From assembly GCF_000285535.1 (NCBI RefSeq), contig NZ_HE610985.1, positions 705,603-769,602 on the forward strand: a DNA stretch of 64,000 bases, given 5' to 3'. The translations under genes were made by a program, and so were the position numbers. This DNA comes from Bacillus timonensis. Lineage in GTDB: Bacteria; Bacillota; Bacilli; Bacillales; Bacillaceae_L. The notes under the pieces were generated by a model that did not search any database, was not told the DNA's origin, and saw only the letters and a program-made list of their open reading frames with translations. This document shows, in pieces, positions 52,290 to 62,808 of the stretch; the first letter of the stretch is position 1, and every line of letters begins with the position of its first letter.

Positions 52290-55058
52290 TTACTTTTCGT
52301 AATTTTCTTTTACAACAGAAGCACAGCGTGTGCATAATGTTGGATGATCTGGGTCTTCGCCAACGGTTGGAGTAACAACCCAACAACGATCACATGTTTC
52401 ACCTTCTGCAACGCCCACAACAATCTTAACATTTTCGAAAACTTGTGAGTTTTCTGGAGCTTCTTCAAAACTACCGCCAATTTCAAAGCCAGATACGATA
52501 AATAACTGCTTTAAGTCCTCTTCAACAGAATCTAAAAGAACCTTTGTTTGATTATTTGGATATAAGATAATGCTAGCAGCTAATGATTTTCCAATAACTT
52601 TTTCATTTCTTGCTGTTTCTAAAGCTTTTAGAACATCGTCCCGTAGTTCCATAAATGAATCCCATTTTGCCTCTAATTCATCTGCATTTGGAATTTCAAC
52701 TGAATTTGGCATGTCAACTAATTGAACACTTTCTTCTTTTACAGAATCGATATGTGACCATACTTCATCTGCTGTATGTGGCAGAATTGGTGTTACCAGT
52801 TTTGTTAAGCTTAATAATGCCTCATATAATACAGTTTGAATTGAACGGCGATCATGTTGATTTTCTGCTTCGATATATAAAATATCTTTTGCAAAATCTA
52901 AATAGAATGAACTTAACTCGATTGTACAGAAATTATGAACAGAATGATAAACACCTGCAAACTCATAATTTTCATACGATGTTTTCACCTTATCAATTAA
53001 TTTATTTAATTTTACAAGGATATAACGGTCAACCTCACGTAATTCATTAACAGGTACTGCATCTGTTTCAGGATTAAAGTCATTAAGGTTTCCAAGTAAG
53101 AATCTAAATGTATTTCTGATTTTTCTGTAAACCTCTGCAACCTGTTTAAGAATCGCATCAGATACTCTAACATCTGATTGATAGTCAACGGAAGCTACCC
53201 AAAGACGTAAAATATCTGCTCCTAGTTGTTTCATAACTTTCGCAGGAACAACAACGTTTCCGATTGACTTACTCATTTTACGACCCTCACCATCAAGAGC
53301 AAAACCATGGCTTAGCACACCTTTATACGGTGCTTTACCTGTTACAGCTACGGCTGTTGACAAGGAAGAGTTAAACCAACCACGATATTGGTCAGAACCT
53401 TCTAAATAAAGATCTGCTGGACGTTGTAAGTCGTCTCTTTCTAACAGTACTGCTTGGTGAGAAGATCCTGAGTCAAACCACACGTCCATAATGTCAGTTT
53501 CTTTTGTGAAAATACCATTTGGACTTGATTCATGTGTAAATCCTTCCGGCAGTAAGTCTTTTGCTTCACGCTCAAACCACACATTTGAACCATATTCTCT
53601 AAATAAATCAGAAACATGATTAATTGTTTCATCAGTGATGATTGGCTCTCCATTTTCACCATAGAATACTGGTATAGGAACACCCCATGCACGTTGACGG
53701 GAAATACACCAATCTCCTCTATCACGAACCATATTATAGAGTCGAGTTTCACCCCAAGCTGGGACCCACTTCGTTTCTTTAACAGCTTCCATTAGCTCAT
53801 TTCTAAAGTCTTTGATTGATGCAAACCATTGAGCGGTTGCTCTGAAAATAGTTGGTTTCTTTGTACGCCAATCATGTGGATATGAGTGGGTGATGAAAGA
53901 AAGCTTTAAAAGCGCTCCAACTTCATTTAACTTTTCTGTAATTGGCTTATTGGCCTCATCATAGAATAAACCTTCAAAACCTTCTGCCTCTGCAGTCATA
54001 TATCCTTTTTCATCTACAGGACAAAGAACACCGATACCATATTTTTGTCCAACGATAAAGTCGTCTTCCCCATGACCAGGAGCTGTGTGTACACATCCAG
54101 TACCTGCGTCAGTTGTAACATGCTCACCAAGCATTACAAGAGAATCGCGACCATAGATTGGATGAGCAGCTACTACATTTTCCAACTCACGACCTTTAAA
54201 GGTCTTTACAATAGTAACATCTTCCCATCCAATTTCTTTTGCAGCAGCTTCTAATAAAGCCGATGCAAGAACATACTTTGTGTCGTCAACCTTTACGACA
54301 CTGTACTCTAGATCGGGATGCACACTAATACCAAGGTTTGCTGGGATTGTCCATGGTGTTGTGGTCCAGATGATGATTTTTTCGTCACCTTCTAATACAC
54401 CTTTACCATCCTTTACAGGGAATGCAACGTAGATCGATGCTGAACGCTTATCCTGATATTCAATTTCTGCTTCAGCAAGTGCTGATTCACTTGAAGGAGA
54501 CCAATAAACAGGCTTAAGACCTTTATAGATATAGCCTTTTTTGGCCATCTCTCCAAATACTTTGATTTGCTGAGCTTCATACTCGGGCTTTAATGTAATA
54601 TAAGGGTTTTCCCAATCTCCACGAACCCCAAGACGTTTAAATTGTTCTCTTTGGTTATTGATTTGCTCGTATGCATATTCCTCACATAGCTTACGGAATT
54701 CCGCTACACTCATCGCTTTTCGATTTACCTTTTTATTTTTGGTAAGAGCTGTTTCAATTGGAAGTCCATGCGTATCCCAACCTGGAACATATGGTGCGCA
54801 AAAACCGTTCATTGATTTAAAACGAACAATCATATCCTTTATGATTTTATTTAAGGCATGCCCCATATGAATATCACCATTTGCATATGGAGGTCCATCG
54901 TGTAAGACAAATAATGGGCGACCTTTCGTACGTTCTTGAACTTTTTGATAAATATTCATTTGCTCCCACTGTTCTTGAATCTGTGGTTCACGATTGGGGA
55001 GATTTCCACGCATTGGAAAATCTGTTTTTGGCATTAATAACGTGTCTTTGTATTCCAT
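52290..55058 (-). CDS. ileS: Isoleucyl-tRNA synthetase
   Basis: Class I synthetase charging tRNA-Ile. 922 residues: HIGH-type [15 protein letters not shown] (about 57-71), large editing domain with [12 protein letters not shown] and the [16 protein letters not shown] segment, KMSKS in [14 protein letters not shown], anticodon-binding domain, and a C-terminal zinc module with CDRCWVV and CTRCASV. Controlled by the T-box leader upstream. Confidence 0.98.
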   Translation of the reverse strand: MEYKDTLLMPKTDFPMRGNLPNREPQIQEQWEQMNIYQKVQERTKGRPLFVLHDGPPYANGDIHMGHALNKIIKDMIVRFKSMNGFCAPYVPGWDTHGLPIETALTKNKKVNRKAMSVAEFRKLCEEYAYEQINNQREQFKRLGVRGDWENPYITLKPEYEAQQIKVFGEMAKKGYIYKGLKPVYWSPSSESALAEAEIEYQDKRSASIYVAFPVKDGKGVLEGDEKIIIWTTTPWTIPANLGISVHPDLEYSVVKVDDTKYVLASALLEAAAKEIGWEDVTIVKTFKGRELENVVAAHPIYGRDSLVMLGEHVTTDAGTGCVHTAPGHGEDDFIVGQKYGIGVLCPVDEKGYMTAEAEGFEGLFYDEANKPITEKLNEVGALLKLSFITHSYPHDWRTKKPTIFRATAQWFASIKDFRNELMEAVKETKWVPAWGETRLYNMVRDRGDWCISRQRAWGVPIPVFYGENGEPIITDETINHVSDLFREYGSNVWFEREAKDLLPEGFTHESSPNGIFTKETDIMDVWFDSGSSHQAVLLERDDLQRPADLYLEGSDQYRGWFNSSLSTAVAVTGKAPYKGVLSHGFALDGEGRKMSKSIGNVVVPAKVMKQLGADILRLWVASVDYQSDVRVSDAILKQVAEVYRKIRNTFRFLLGNLNDFNPETDAVPVNELREVDRYILVKLNKLIDKVKTSYENYEFAGVYHSVHNFCTIELSSFYLDFAKDILYIEAENQHDRRSIQTVLYEALLSLTKLVTPILPHTADEVWSHIDSVKEESVQLVDMPNSVEIPNADELEAKWDSFMELRDDVLKALETARNEKVIGKSLAASIILYPNNQTKVLLDSVEEDLKQLFIVSGFEIGGSFEEAPENSQVFENVKIVVGVAEGETCDRCWVVTPTVGEDPDHPTLCTRCASVVKENYEK

Positions 55059-55133
55059 TACATTTCCTCCTATTTGTAAATCTAATATTGCAGCTTGTTA
55101 ATGAGAGTGTGGAGAACCCCGATTTGAATAAAA

Positions 55134-55376
55134 AAAGACCTTCTCATCCCAAAAGGGACGAGAAGGCCTCTCGCGGTACCACCCTTATAGACGAAGTTAC
55201 TTATTCGTCCACTCGACATTCGTAACGTGAATGATTCGCGAAATGCTTACTTAGAAATGTTCAAAGAAAAATCTTTAAGCCATTTTTATGTTTTCAGCAC
55301 CGAACTCCAGGGTGATTTTCATTCTTATCACTTATATCAGGCTTCCACCATCCCTGACTCGCTTTTAGAAGATGTT
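55134..55376 (-). promoter_or_regulatory. T-box riboswitch (Ile) in the ileS leader
   Basis: Minus-strand RNA contains the T-box core AGGGTGGTACCGCGAG (55170-55185) and a terminator whose arms are 55139-55145 and 55160-55166 with inner ATCCC/GGGAC, followed by a T-run. Upstream lies a Stem I region with GAAAATCACC; ATC (55314-55316) fits an isoleucine specifier. Uncharged tRNA-Ile would favour read-through into ileS. Confidence 0.93.
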
Positions 55377-55508
55377 TAAAAGTCCGGTGGAAATGACACA
55401 TTGAATTTCTTCGTTGGCTTGTTTTTCCGTGCTCGTATTCACTACATACGCTCCGCTACTCAAAACCGTGCCACCTCGAACTTCTCGGTCCTTTCCATCC
55501 TCTTTTAA
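55376..55508 (-). other. Structured element between ileS promoter and T-box
   Basis: About 130 GC-richer bases upstream of Stem I, transcribed from the promoter at 55589-55617. On the minus strand it opens GAGGATGGAAAGGACCGAG and ends CACCGGACTTTT. Ends can pair (TTTCCA at 55492-55497 with TGGAAA at 55388-55393) and it has an inner hairpin CGTAT/ATACG (55434-55438, 55446-55450). I recall similar blocks in other Bacillus genomes but cannot name the family. It could be a dispersed repeat inserted in the leader. Confidence 0.55.
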
Positions 55509-55588
55509 ACACACATTTTTTAATAAGTTTGATAAGAATTACTGTCCCTTTCATAGCTGCTTAATTATTAAAGTTTAGTTGTTTTAAA

Positions 55589-55617
55589 ATTATATGCGTA
55601 TTAAACAAAAGAGTCAA
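55589..55617 (-). promoter_or_regulatory. Sigma-A promoter for the ileS leader
   Basis: TTGACT (55612-55617), 17-base spacer, perfect TATAAT (55589-55594) on the minus strand. Start near 55582 would give a leader of about 520 nt before ileS. Confidence 0.82.
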
Positions 55618-55626
55618 GTGCAAAGA

Positions 55627-56127
55627 CTAGTTTTCTTCTGATTCAGCGAAAACAGGCTCAACATTATATTCCATAAGATGATCCCAATCATCATTATTAA
55701 GTAAATCTAATTGAGCTTCGATTAGCATTTTAAAACGGTTTTTGAAAACTTTAGATTGCTTCTTCAATTCTTCGATTTCTATTGATATCTTTCTAGACTT
55801 AGCTAAAGATTCATTGATAATACGATCAGCGTTTTTCTCTGCTTCCTTAATGATTAGCTTTGCTTCTTTTGAAGCGTTGCGTTTCACTTCTTCTGCTGTT
55901 TCTTGTGCAATTAGTATAGATTTATTTAATGTTTCTTCGATATTCGTAAAATGACTCAGTCTTTCATTAAGCTCTGAAAGCTTTGATTCAAGTTCTTTTT
56001 TCTCACGAATTACCAATTCATAGTCTTTAATAACTTGATCAAGAAACTCATTTACTTCGTCCTCATCATAGCCGCGAAAACCTTTATTAAATTCCTTATT
56101 ATGAATATCTAATGGCGTTAAGGGCAC
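55627..56127 (-). CDS. divIVA: Cell-division/polarity protein DivIVA
   Basis: Coiled-coil scaffold that recognises negatively curved membrane at septa and poles. 166 residues from a GTG at 56127: PLTPLDIHNKEFNKGFRGYDEDEVNEFLDQV is the N-terminal lipid-binding domain (split at residues about 2-32), then a long coiled coil with EKKELESKLSELNERLS and KEAEKNADRIINESLAKSR. An in-frame TTG at 56142 overlaps the GGAGGTG ribosome site, so GTG is preferred. Same sepF-ylmG-ylmH-divIVA order as B. subtilis. Confidence 0.95.
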   Translation of the reverse strand: MPLTPLDIHNKEFNKGFRGYDEDEVNEFLDQVIKDYELVIREKKELESKLSELNERLSHFTNIEETLNKSILIAQETAEEVKRNASKEAKLIIKEAEKNADRIINESLAKSRKISIEIEELKKQSKVFKNRFKMLIEAQLDLLNNDDWDHLMEYNVEPVFAESEEN

Positions 56128-56234
56128 GAATGCCACCTCCAAAAATTAATAAATTAAAAAAATAGAAATCATTACCTAAATGAATGATACTTTACAATTC
56201 GACAAAAAAGAAGAAAATCCTGCATTCTTTTCAA

Positions 56235-57007
56235 TTATTTTTGTCTACCTACAATGATTCTCCATTTTTCTTTTTTCGTTTTACCTTCTATGGAATGAAG
56301 TTTACTTCTTCCATAGCCGCGTACTGACAGGACATCATTCTCCTTGCATTCAAATGATGATTGCTCGATTTGTTTCCAATTAACTTTTACAAGCCCATTT
56401 TCAATTAATACTTGTACTTTTTGTCTTGAAACATTCAAAATGGAAGACAATACAACATCTAAACGTAAGGATGAAACTGTAATGGTTTGCTCCGTCCATT
56501 CTTCAATTACATTAAGCAACTCATACATAGGGATTTCTAACAATGATATAGTCGCTTTTCCAACGGCAGTTAAATTCATACGAACGTAATCCGCTATTTC
56601 TTTTGCGACAACAATTTGGATGCGTTCATCTTGGGTAAGAATATCACCAAACTTGGAACGTTTTAAACCAAGAGACATAAGTGAACCAAGTACTTTTCGA
56701 TGGTCAACGGTAACAAATTTAACTGGATATTTCACTTCAAAAAAGACAAATTGTAGTCTGACTCGGTTGGCTCAAAATAGGCTGGATATAATAAAGCTCG
56801 TCTTCGTTCGAGTCCCTCTTTACCACCAAAAAAGTCAACAAGCATATCCCCATTTGTACCGATAACTTGCTTTACAATTTCTTGTTCCCTAGGATCTAAA
56901 AAATCGGTTAATTTGGGACTATACTGGTTCTCTACAACCTGCTTCCATTCTAATACTTGATCAATGAACGCATGCTCTTCTTTTCTAAAATGTTGATATA
57001 AATTCAT
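56235..57007 (-). pseudogene. ylmH: YlmH, S4-domain RNA-binding protein, frameshifted as sequenced
   Basis: YlmH binds stalled 50S subunits in B. subtilis and works in a quality-control pathway parallel to RqcH. 5' part from ATG 57007 (MNLYQHFRKEEHAFIDQVLEW, SD GAGG) ends ESDYNLSFLK-stop near 56732. 3' part continues in another frame with FEVKYPVKFVTVDHRKVLGSLM through a C-terminal S4 domain (TVSSLRLDVVLSSILNVSRQKVQ...VNWKQIEQSS) to GKTKKEKWRIIVG. The break is a run of six T on the minus strand (56739-56744); one more T gives exactly 257 residues, the B. subtilis length as I recall it. Confidence 0.88.
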
Positions 57008-57082
57008 ATGATATACCTCGTTTATAATAAAGAAAATCTTCATGGCACACATATCCTTAAGGCACTGTATCAACCAAAATGA

Positions 57083-57152
57083 TAACAGATGTGCCTCTTA
57101 CCTTCCGAAGACTTGCTTAGACCAGATAACCTTGATCCAGGAGCCAGACAAA
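57083..57152 (-). repeat. Dispersed repeat, truncated copy R7
   Basis: About 70 bp between ylmH and ylmG holding the family half GTGCCTCTTACCTTCCGAAG, GCTTAGACC, ATCCAGGAGCCAGACA. The other half, with the hairpin's partner arm, is missing. It appears to be a decayed copy. Confidence 0.55.
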
Positions 57153-57183
57153 GTTAAAGAAAATGGACCTTAAATAAGGTCCT

Positions 57184-57444
57184 TTAGAACATGCTTTGTA
57201 ATGCATGAATTCCTCTACCAGCGAAATTAAGTACTAAGATTGCTACGATTGGTGAAATGTCAATCATCCCTAACGGTGGGATAAATCTTCGGAAAGGCTC
57301 TAGATATGGTTCACATATTCTTGCCAAGAATTGACCAATTCCTGATTCCCGAGCATTTGGAAACCATGACATTAATATATAAATAATCAGCGCATACGAA
57401 TACAGAACCAGCGCTTGACTTAAGATAGCGAAAATAATACCCAT
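57184..57444 (-). CDS. ylmG: YggT-family membrane protein YlmG
   Basis: 86 residues, two membrane segments ([20 protein letters not shown] and [17 protein letters not shown]) separated by the family motif [30 protein letters not shown] (split at about 28-58). Function is not well defined; YggT proteins sit in division gene clusters. 6 bases after sepF. Confidence 0.92.
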   Translation of the reverse strand: MGIIFAILSQALVLYSYALIIYILMSWFPNARESGIGQFLARICEPYLEPFRRFIPPLGMIDISPIVAILVLNFAGRGIHALQSMF

Positions 57445-57450
57445 TTTCGA

Positions 57451-57885
57451 CTACCACCCCTTTTCAGCGTATTCTTCGTTAGAAACAATTTCAGAGATAT
57501 TTCCAGTTACATCGATATTGTCTGGTGTACATAAGAAAATATTTGTTCCTATGCGTTGAATATCTCCACCAATTGCATATACTGTTCCACTTAAAAAGTC
57601 AACAATTCGTTTAGCTTGATCATGTTGAACACGTTGAAGATTAACAACTACTGCTCGTCTGTTTTTTAAATGATCCGCTATTTCCTGAGCCTCAGCATAT
57701 ACACGTGGTTCAAATAAGATAACTTTTGAAGACTTTTGAACACTTTGCAAACTAACCACATTTTGCTTTGGAGCAGTTCGTGCAGGTTTAGTAGGCTCTA
57801 CTTCTTCTTCAAAATACTCTTCCTCTTCATAATCATATTCATCTTCAAGAGCAAAAAAACTTTTAAATTTTGACTTTATACTCAT
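57451..57885 (-). CDS. sepF: Cell division protein SepF
   Basis: FtsZ-bundling membrane-anchored ring protein. 144 residues: N-terminal amphipathic membrane helix ([12 protein letters not shown]), acidic linker rich in Glu/Tyr (about 14-32), then the SepF fold with [31 protein letters not shown] and [17 protein letters not shown]. In the ylmC-ylmD-ylmE-sepF-ylmG-ylmH cluster upstream of divIVA. Confidence 0.96.
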   Translation of the reverse strand: MSIKSKFKSFFALEDEYDYEEEEYFEEEVEPTKPARTAPKQNVVSLQSVQKSSKVILFEPRVYAEAQEIADHLKNRRAVVVNLQRVQHDQAKRIVDFLSGTVYAIGGDIQRIGTNIFLCTPDNIDVTGNISEIVSNEEYAEKGW

Positions 57886-57912
57886 TTATAACACCTCTCT
57901 TTTTTGTCATTG

Positions 57913-58590
57913 TTAAAACTCCTTGCCAACTAATGAAGTACCTATTCGAATGAAAGTTGCTCCTTCTTCAATGGCGATTTCGAAATCGTTTGACATTCCC
58001 ATAGATAGTTCTGTACATGGAGCATAAGGTAGATCAAGAGCTTGTACATCATCTCTTAATTTCCGTAGTTTTTGGAAACATCCACGAATGATGTCACGAT
58101 CTTCGGTGTAAGGTGCCATAGTCATTAACCCGACAACCTCAATAGAAGGCAGTTTTTCAAGTTCCATAATAAACGTCTCAAGTTTTTCGGGCGATATTCC
58201 GTGTTTGGACTCTTCTCCGGATACGTTTATTTGTACAAAACATTTTATTTTTGCATTTGCCCGCTTATGTATTTCCTCTGCTAAAGAAATTCGATCAAGA
58301 GAATGGATGTAATCGACTTTATCAATGATATTTTTTACTTTTCTTGTTTGAAGAGACCCGATGAAATGCCATTTCGGTTCATTTCCAATTTCCTCTTGCT
58401 TCTTTAAAAGACCTTCGTCTCGATTCTCTCCAATATGTTGAATACCTGCTTCAATAGCTTCCTTCGCTGTTTCTACACTTACATATTTCGTTACAGCAAT
58501 AATCGATACAGAATCTGGTGTTCTGTTTGATCTTACACATGCTTGTTCGATATTTTCTTGTATGACTAAAAGATTGTCTTTTACACTCAC
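57913..58590 (-). CDS. ylmE: YggS-family PLP homeostasis protein YlmE
   Basis: Non-enzymatic PLP-binding TIM-barrel protein (PLPBP). 225 residues with [17 protein letters not shown] carrying the PLP lysine, [26 protein letters not shown] and [19 protein letters not shown](F)VRIG-type end (here [11 protein letters not shown]). GTG start at 58590 with GGAGG. 5 bases after ylmD. Confidence 0.93.
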   Translation of the reverse strand: MSVKDNLLVIQENIEQACVRSNRTPDSVSIIAVTKYVSVETAKEAIEAGIQHIGENRDEGLLKKQEEIGNEPKWHFIGSLQTRKVKNIIDKVDYIHSLDRISLAEEIHKRANAKIKCFVQINVSGEESKHGISPEKLETFIMELEKLPSIEVVGLMTMAPYTEDRDIIRGCFQKLRKLRDDVQALDLPYAPCTELSMGMSNDFEIAIEEGATFIRIGTSLVGKEF

Positions 58591-58595
58591 TTTAT

Positions 58596-59417
58596 TTAAT
58601 CCTCCTTAAAGCCAATAAAACTCATCATTCTACCCGTTTTCCCAGCATCCCTTCGATGCGAGAAGAAAAGCTGATTCTCACAAGAAGTACAATACGAGGA
58701 AACTTGAATATTTTCAGGAGGAATTCCTGCTCTTGTCATTAGCTGATAATTTACTTCTTTTAAATCCAAACGATATTGATTGTTACTAATTTTTTCATAT
58801 GATTTAGAATTTACTCTATCCAAATCCTTGACGAAGTTCATAACATAATCATCTACAATGTAACAACATTTATCAATAGCTGGACCAATTACAACTTGGA
58901 TTTCATCGGGTTTAACACCTTCACAAGCCCAAGCCCGAACCATTTCTCCTGCAATATCCTGAACTGTTCCCTTCCATCCTGCATGTGCGATTCCTATAAT
59001 TTGTTTAGTAGGTGCAAAAAAATAAAGTGGAACACAGTCAGCAAAACAAAGGGTCAACAGGATATTTTTTTCAGTCGTATATAATCCATCTGTATCCTTG
59101 ATACTATCTTCATAGGTAAAAACCCCTGTACCACGTTCATCGGTTGTAACCTTAGCAATTTTATTTTTATGAGTCTGTTCAGAGCATACCCAGAGTTCAG
59201 GTGGAAAACGTAGAAAGTCTGCAAGTTTCTTACGATTGACAACAACTGAGTTGTTTTCGTCATTGACATGTAGACCAAGATTAAGGGATTGAAATTCCTC
59301 TTTGCTAACTCCACCATTTTTAGTCGTAAATCCAACAATAAGCTGGTCTGAAATTTGGCTCCAGCTAGGAACCATTAACACCTGTTCTGTTTTCTGAATA
59401 AATGGTTCAAGCTTCAT
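58596..59417 (-). CDS. ylmD: Multicopper-oxidase-fold purine nucleosidase YlmD (PgeF family)
   Basis: YfiH/DUF152 protein; family members act as purine nucleoside phosphorylases/deaminases and YfiH edits peptidoglycan precursors. 273 residues with the zinc-site motifs [50 protein letters not shown] and [18 protein letters not shown], i.e. the His/Cys ligands. Exact substrate not inferable. Confidence 0.93.
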   Translation of the reverse strand: MKLEPFIQKTEQVLMVPSWSQISDQLIVGFTTKNGGVSKEEFQSLNLGLHVNDENNSVVVNRKKLADFLRFPPELWVCSEQTHKNKIAKVTTDERGTGVFTYEDSIKDTDGLYTTEKNILLTLCFADCVPLYFFAPTKQIIGIAHAGWKGTVQDIAGEMVRAWACEGVKPDEIQVVIGPAIDKCCYIVDDYVMNFVKDLDRVNSKSYEKISNNQYRLDLKEVNYQLMTRAGIPPENIQVSSYCTSCENQLFFSHRRDAGKTGRMMSFIGFKED

Positions 59418-59561
59418 AACAACATCCTTTAACTTTTATTATTAACCCACCATTCATAACGAGAAGGAAACAATTCCTATTTGAAAAAAGAAGCCCTTCT
59501 TTTGCTTATTTTATCATATCTTAGCAAAAGAAAGGAGAATATGTTAGGAAAATGTCAAAAT

Positions 59562-59816
59562 TTAGCCGTTTTGTTCAATGTTAGTTTGTGTTCTCACTAA
59601 AATGACATCCTTACCAACCTTAATAATATTTCTCCATGGAATCACAATCTCTTCTTCCCGTCCAAAAATACCTAATACTTTTCCATACCCCCCAATAATA
59701 ATGGATTCTATTTTTCCAGTTGTTAAGTTAATATCAATATCACCAATGTTGCCGAGCCTTTTTCCATCGACAACACTTACAACATCCTTCGCTTGGAAAT
59801 CGGAAATCTTTACCAC
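59562..59816 (-). CDS. ylmC: YlmC/YmxH sporulation-associated PRC-barrel protein
   Basis: 84-residue PRC-barrel protein of the YlmC/YmxH family: VKISDFQAKDVVSVVDGKRLG then DIDINLTTGKIESIIIGGYG and EEIVIPWRNIIKVGKDVILV. Function unknown. Start GTG at 59816 after a GGGGCGGGGAG stretch. Located between sigG and ylmD; B. subtilis ylmA seems to be absent here. Confidence 0.9.
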   Translation of the reverse strand: MVKISDFQAKDVVSVVDGKRLGNIGDIDINLTTGKIESIIIGGYGKVLGIFGREEEIVIPWRNIIKVGKDVILVRTQTNIEQNG

Positions 59817-60002
59817 ACTCCCCGCCCCCTCAACAAATACTCCTAAAAAAGTTATCTCTTATTGTACTACTATATGTCTAACTCACCAGTATTTATGAGA
59901 CAAAAATAGACGGCAAGGAAGGTTCATATTTTTGATGTTCAAATTCGCCTTGGCGAACTGCACCGAATTTTTTTAGCTTACTACGACTGAATAAATTAAA
60001 AA

Positions 60003-60027
60003 AGACATTCGAATTGTACGAATGTCT
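60003..60027 (-). terminator. Intrinsic terminator after sigG
   Basis: Perfect 9-bp stem AGACATTCG/CGAATGTCT with a 7-base loop, followed by TTTTTTA on the minus strand, about 48 bases past the sigG stop. Confidence 0.85.
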
Positions 60028-60074
60028 AGTTATTTTACATATCATGCTATAACTTGTCCACTATTGGGTTATAG

Positions 60075-60857
60075 TTAGTTTTGAATATTCTTATTCATTT
60101 GTTTAATAGCTGCCTTTTCTAGACGTGATACCTGAGCTTGAGAGATTCCGATTTCTTCAGCAACTTCCATTTGAGTTTTACCTTGAAAAAATCGTTTTCG
60201 AAGGATTAGTTTCTCACGATCATTTAATCGTCTCATACCTTCCTTTAAGGCAATCTCTTCAATCCAATGGGAATCACGGTTTCTCTCATCGCTTAATTGA
60301 TCCATTACATAAATTGGATCCCCACCATCATTGTAAATCGGTTCAAATAATGAAACAGGATCTTGAATCGCATCAAGCGCGAATACAATTTCTTCGTGTG
60401 GCACTTCAAGCACCTTTGAAATCTCTTCGGCTGTTGGTTCCCTCGATGTTTCACTCATTAAACGCTCTCTTACTTGCAACGCCTTATAGGCAATGTCCCG
60501 TAGTGAGCGTGACACCCTGATAGGATTGTTGTCTCGTAAATAGCGCCGAATTTCACCAATGATCATCGGGACTGCATAGGTGGAGAATTTCACATTTTGA
60601 CTTAGGTCAAAATTGTCAATTGACTTCATTAGGCCGATGCAGCCAACCTGAAATAAATCGTCTACAAATTCTCCTCTGTTATTGAAACGTTGAATTACAC
60701 TGAGAACAAGACGTAAATTTCCATTTACGAGCTTGTCGCGGGCTGACAAGTCATTACCACTTTGCATTTGTCTAAATAACTCCCGCATCTCTTCATTTTT
60801 TAGTACTGGAAGTTTTGAAGTATCAACACCACAAATTTCTACTTTATTTCGAGTCAA
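60075..60857 (-). CDS. sigG: Sporulation sigma factor SigG
   Basis: Late forespore sigma factor. 260 residues from a TTG at 60857 reading TRNKVEICGVDTSKLP, the family N-terminus (SpoIIAB/Gin-binding region); sigma-70 region 2 with NLRLVLSVIQRFNNRG, DDLFQVGCIGLMKSIDNFD and KFSTYAVPMIIGEIRRYL; region 4 HTH QGKTQMEVAEEIGISQAQVSRLE. The open frame extends 44 codons further with no family similarity; TTG 60857 has GGAGGG six bases before it. Downstream of sigE with its own candidate promoter. Confidence 0.96.
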   Translation of the reverse strand: MTRNKVEICGVDTSKLPVLKNEEMRELFRQMQSGNDLSARDKLVNGNLRLVLSVIQRFNNRGEFVDDLFQVGCIGLMKSIDNFDLSQNVKFSTYAVPMIIGEIRRYLRDNNPIRVSRSLRDIAYKALQVRERLMSETSREPTAEEISKVLEVPHEEIVFALDAIQDPVSLFEPIYNDGGDPIYVMDQLSDERNRDSHWIEEIALKEGMRRLNDREKLILRKRFFQGKTQMEVAEEIGISQAQVSRLEKAAIKQMNKNIQN

Positions 60858-60894
60858 TTCTTTCCCTCCTAACAGGAGTTGATGTACAAAGTTA

Positions 60895-60922
60895 AGTATC
60901 TCCGTCGGAGGGAAAAATATGC
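60895..60922 (-). promoter_or_regulatory. Candidate sigma-F-type promoter for sigG
   Basis: Minus-strand GCATA (60918-60922) and GGAGATACT (60895-60903) with a 14-base spacer resemble the forespore sigma-F pattern (GYATA then GGnnAnAnT). Expected biology: sigma-F turns on sigG. Confidence 0.5.
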
Positions 60923-61002
60923 ATTTTGAATTCACAACTATTTCCAAAATAGGTGAGAAAAACAGGCTCATCAATATATATAAAGCCAAAAATTATTTTT
61001 TC

Positions 61003-61722
61003 TTACACCATTTTATTAAATTCTTTACGAAGACGTTTAATGATTCTCTTTTCTAATCTAGAAATATAAGATTGAGAAATTCCAAGCATGTCTGCAACGT
61101 CTTTTTGTGTCTTTTCTTCACCACCAATTAATCCGAAGCGTAGTTCCATAATCTGTTTTTCACGATCGTTAAGTTGATGGAGAGCTTTTACCAATAGTTT
61201 ACGGTCCACATTTGCTTCTAAATCCTTTGTAATGATGTCTTCTTCTGTCCCAAGTACATCAGATAATAAAAGTTCATTGCCGTCCCAATCGATATTTAAC
61301 GGTTCGTCAAAGGAAACTTCTGATCTGATTTTATTATTACGACGTAAATACATTAATATTTCATTTTCAATACATCTTGATGCATATGTGGCAAGTTTAA
61401 TTTTCTTTTCAGGATTAAATGTATTAACTGCTTTAATTAATCCGATTGTTCCAATACTAATTAAATCCTCAATGTTAATCCCTGTATTTTCAAACTTCCT
61501 TGCAATATATACAACAAGTCTTAAATTTCTTTCAATAAGAATCGATCTTGCTGCCTTATCGCCACTTGGAAGTTTGTTTAAAAGGACTTCTTCCTCATCC
61601 TTCGATAGTGGTGGAGGTAAAGCCTCACTTCCACCAATGTAATATATTTCATCAGTTTTTAATCCTAATTTGATTAAAAGTTTATACCACCAATATGTAA
61701 GTTTAAATTTTAGTTTAGCCAC
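61003..61722 (-). CDS. sigE: Pro-sigma-E, sporulation sigma factor
   Basis: Early mother-cell sigma factor made as an inactive precursor. 239 residues: N-terminal hydrophobic/basic pro-sequence (about 1-29, [20 protein letters not shown]) cut by SpoIIGA near [14 protein letters not shown]; region 2 [22 protein letters not shown] and [18 protein letters not shown]; region 4 [23 protein letters not shown]. Start GTG at 61722. Follows spoIIGA and precedes sigG. Confidence 0.96.
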   Translation of the reverse strand: MAKLKFKLTYWWYKLLIKLGLKTDEIYYIGGSEALPPPLSKDEEEVLLNKLPSGDKAARSILIERNLRLVVYIARKFENTGINIEDLISIGTIGLIKAVNTFNPEKKIKLATYASRCIENEILMYLRRNNKIRSEVSFDEPLNIDWDGNELLLSDVLGTEEDIITKDLEANVDRKLLVKALHQLNDREKQIMELRFGLIGGEEKTQKDVADMLGISQSYISRLEKRIIKRLRKEFNKMV

Positions 61723-61798
61723 AGGTAAGTTCTCCCTTCTAATTTGTAAAAATCGTGAGTATGATAAGTAAAGAGAATGGATTCGTTCATTTTCCTTA

Positions 61799-62725
61799 TC
61801 AAGAAGCTGTTTGAATGGTAGAAGAAATGATCATTTTCGGATGAACGATGCAATCATATTCCCCATCTGTTGACAATGTAGTATGGTTGAGAGCAACCAG
61901 CCCTTTTTTCACGATATTTTCTTCATTTCCATGATAAATCGTAATTTGGTCTGGCTTAACTGCAAGTAAAAATTGATGTTCTTGTCCTACCCCCCGATAT
62001 GGAATTAGTCTTACACGACTTTCCCATTTGTGGGATTCGGTTGATGAATCATTTGTTAATAACTCGATATTTTTGGATTGTTCAATCAACTTTTCAGGAA
62101 ATAATTCCTCATATTTGCTCATATCAAGAATCATTACTGGACTTTTCGTAATCGGATCAAATAATTGATTTCCACTATCAACTAATCCTTTTAAATGCAA
62201 TATTACATCATCTATTTCGAGCTTAACTGACACAATTTGATCATAGAAAACTTGTTTTGTCTCGATATCTTGAATTCTATTTTTAGAAAAATACCACAAA
62301 ATTGGAAAACCAACCAATACAAACCCCCAACTTATTGGATTTCCATAGCCGGTAGATTGAGTAAGGAGTGTTCCATCAAATACTTGAACATCAAATTCTA
62401 AGAAATAATGAACTCCTATCATTCCACCTCCAATCATGAAGGTAGCAAAATAAAAGGTTAAAAGTCCTTGTAGAAAATAGCGAAATCGTTTGTAACCAAA
62501 AGCAACTCCTACAATCACAATTGAAAATAAAAGTTTAGTAACAGGGTGTGATCCAATTATTGCAAAAGGAGAAACCACTAAAAGGACTACTAGTGATCCT
62601 ATAAAAGCACCCACTAAGATTCGCCATCTAACAATCCTACGTTTTAGAATGATTGCAGTTAATAATAATAAGAAGGCGTCAAAGAAAAAATTTAGCAACC
62701 AGATTACATCTAAATAAATAGACAA
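61799..62725 (-). CDS. spoIIGA: SpoIIGA, pro-sigma-E processing protease
   Basis: Membrane aspartic protease activated by SpoIIR to process pro-sigma-E. 308 residues from a TTG at 62725 reading [15 protein letters not shown]: about five membrane helices (residues 1-155) then a cytoplasmic domain with the catalytic Asp in [12 protein letters not shown] and [29 protein letters not shown] precedes the TTG; an in-frame ATG at 62770 would add 15 residues absent from the family. Length matches B. subtilis (about 309). Confidence 0.94.
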   Translation of the reverse strand: MSIYLDVIWLLNFFFDAFLLLLTAIILKRRIVRWRILVGAFIGSLVVLLVVSPFAIIGSHPVTKLLFSIVIVGVAFGYKRFRYFLQGLLTFYFATFMIGGGMIGVHYFLEFDVQVFDGTLLTQSTGYGNPISWGFVLVGFPILWYFSKNRIQDIETKQVFYDQIVSVKLEIDDVILHLKGLVDSGNQLFDPITKSPVMILDMSKYEELFPEKLIEQSKNIELLTNDSSTESHKWESRVRLIPYRGVGQEHQFLLAVKPDQITIYHGNEENIVKKGLVALNHTTLSTDGEYDCIVHPKMIISSTIQTAS

Positions 62726-62808
62726 TCTATTTCTCCTTTCACCAAAAGTCACAGCTCTTTTTGAACGCAATCGATTTTTATCTATTTAATTTTGTTATCC
62801 TAAAAAAT

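Noticed and set aside
54881-55225. 114-codon plus-strand frame through the ileS start and T-box
   Set aside because: It overlaps the ileS N-terminus and the riboswitch, and its product resembles nothing.
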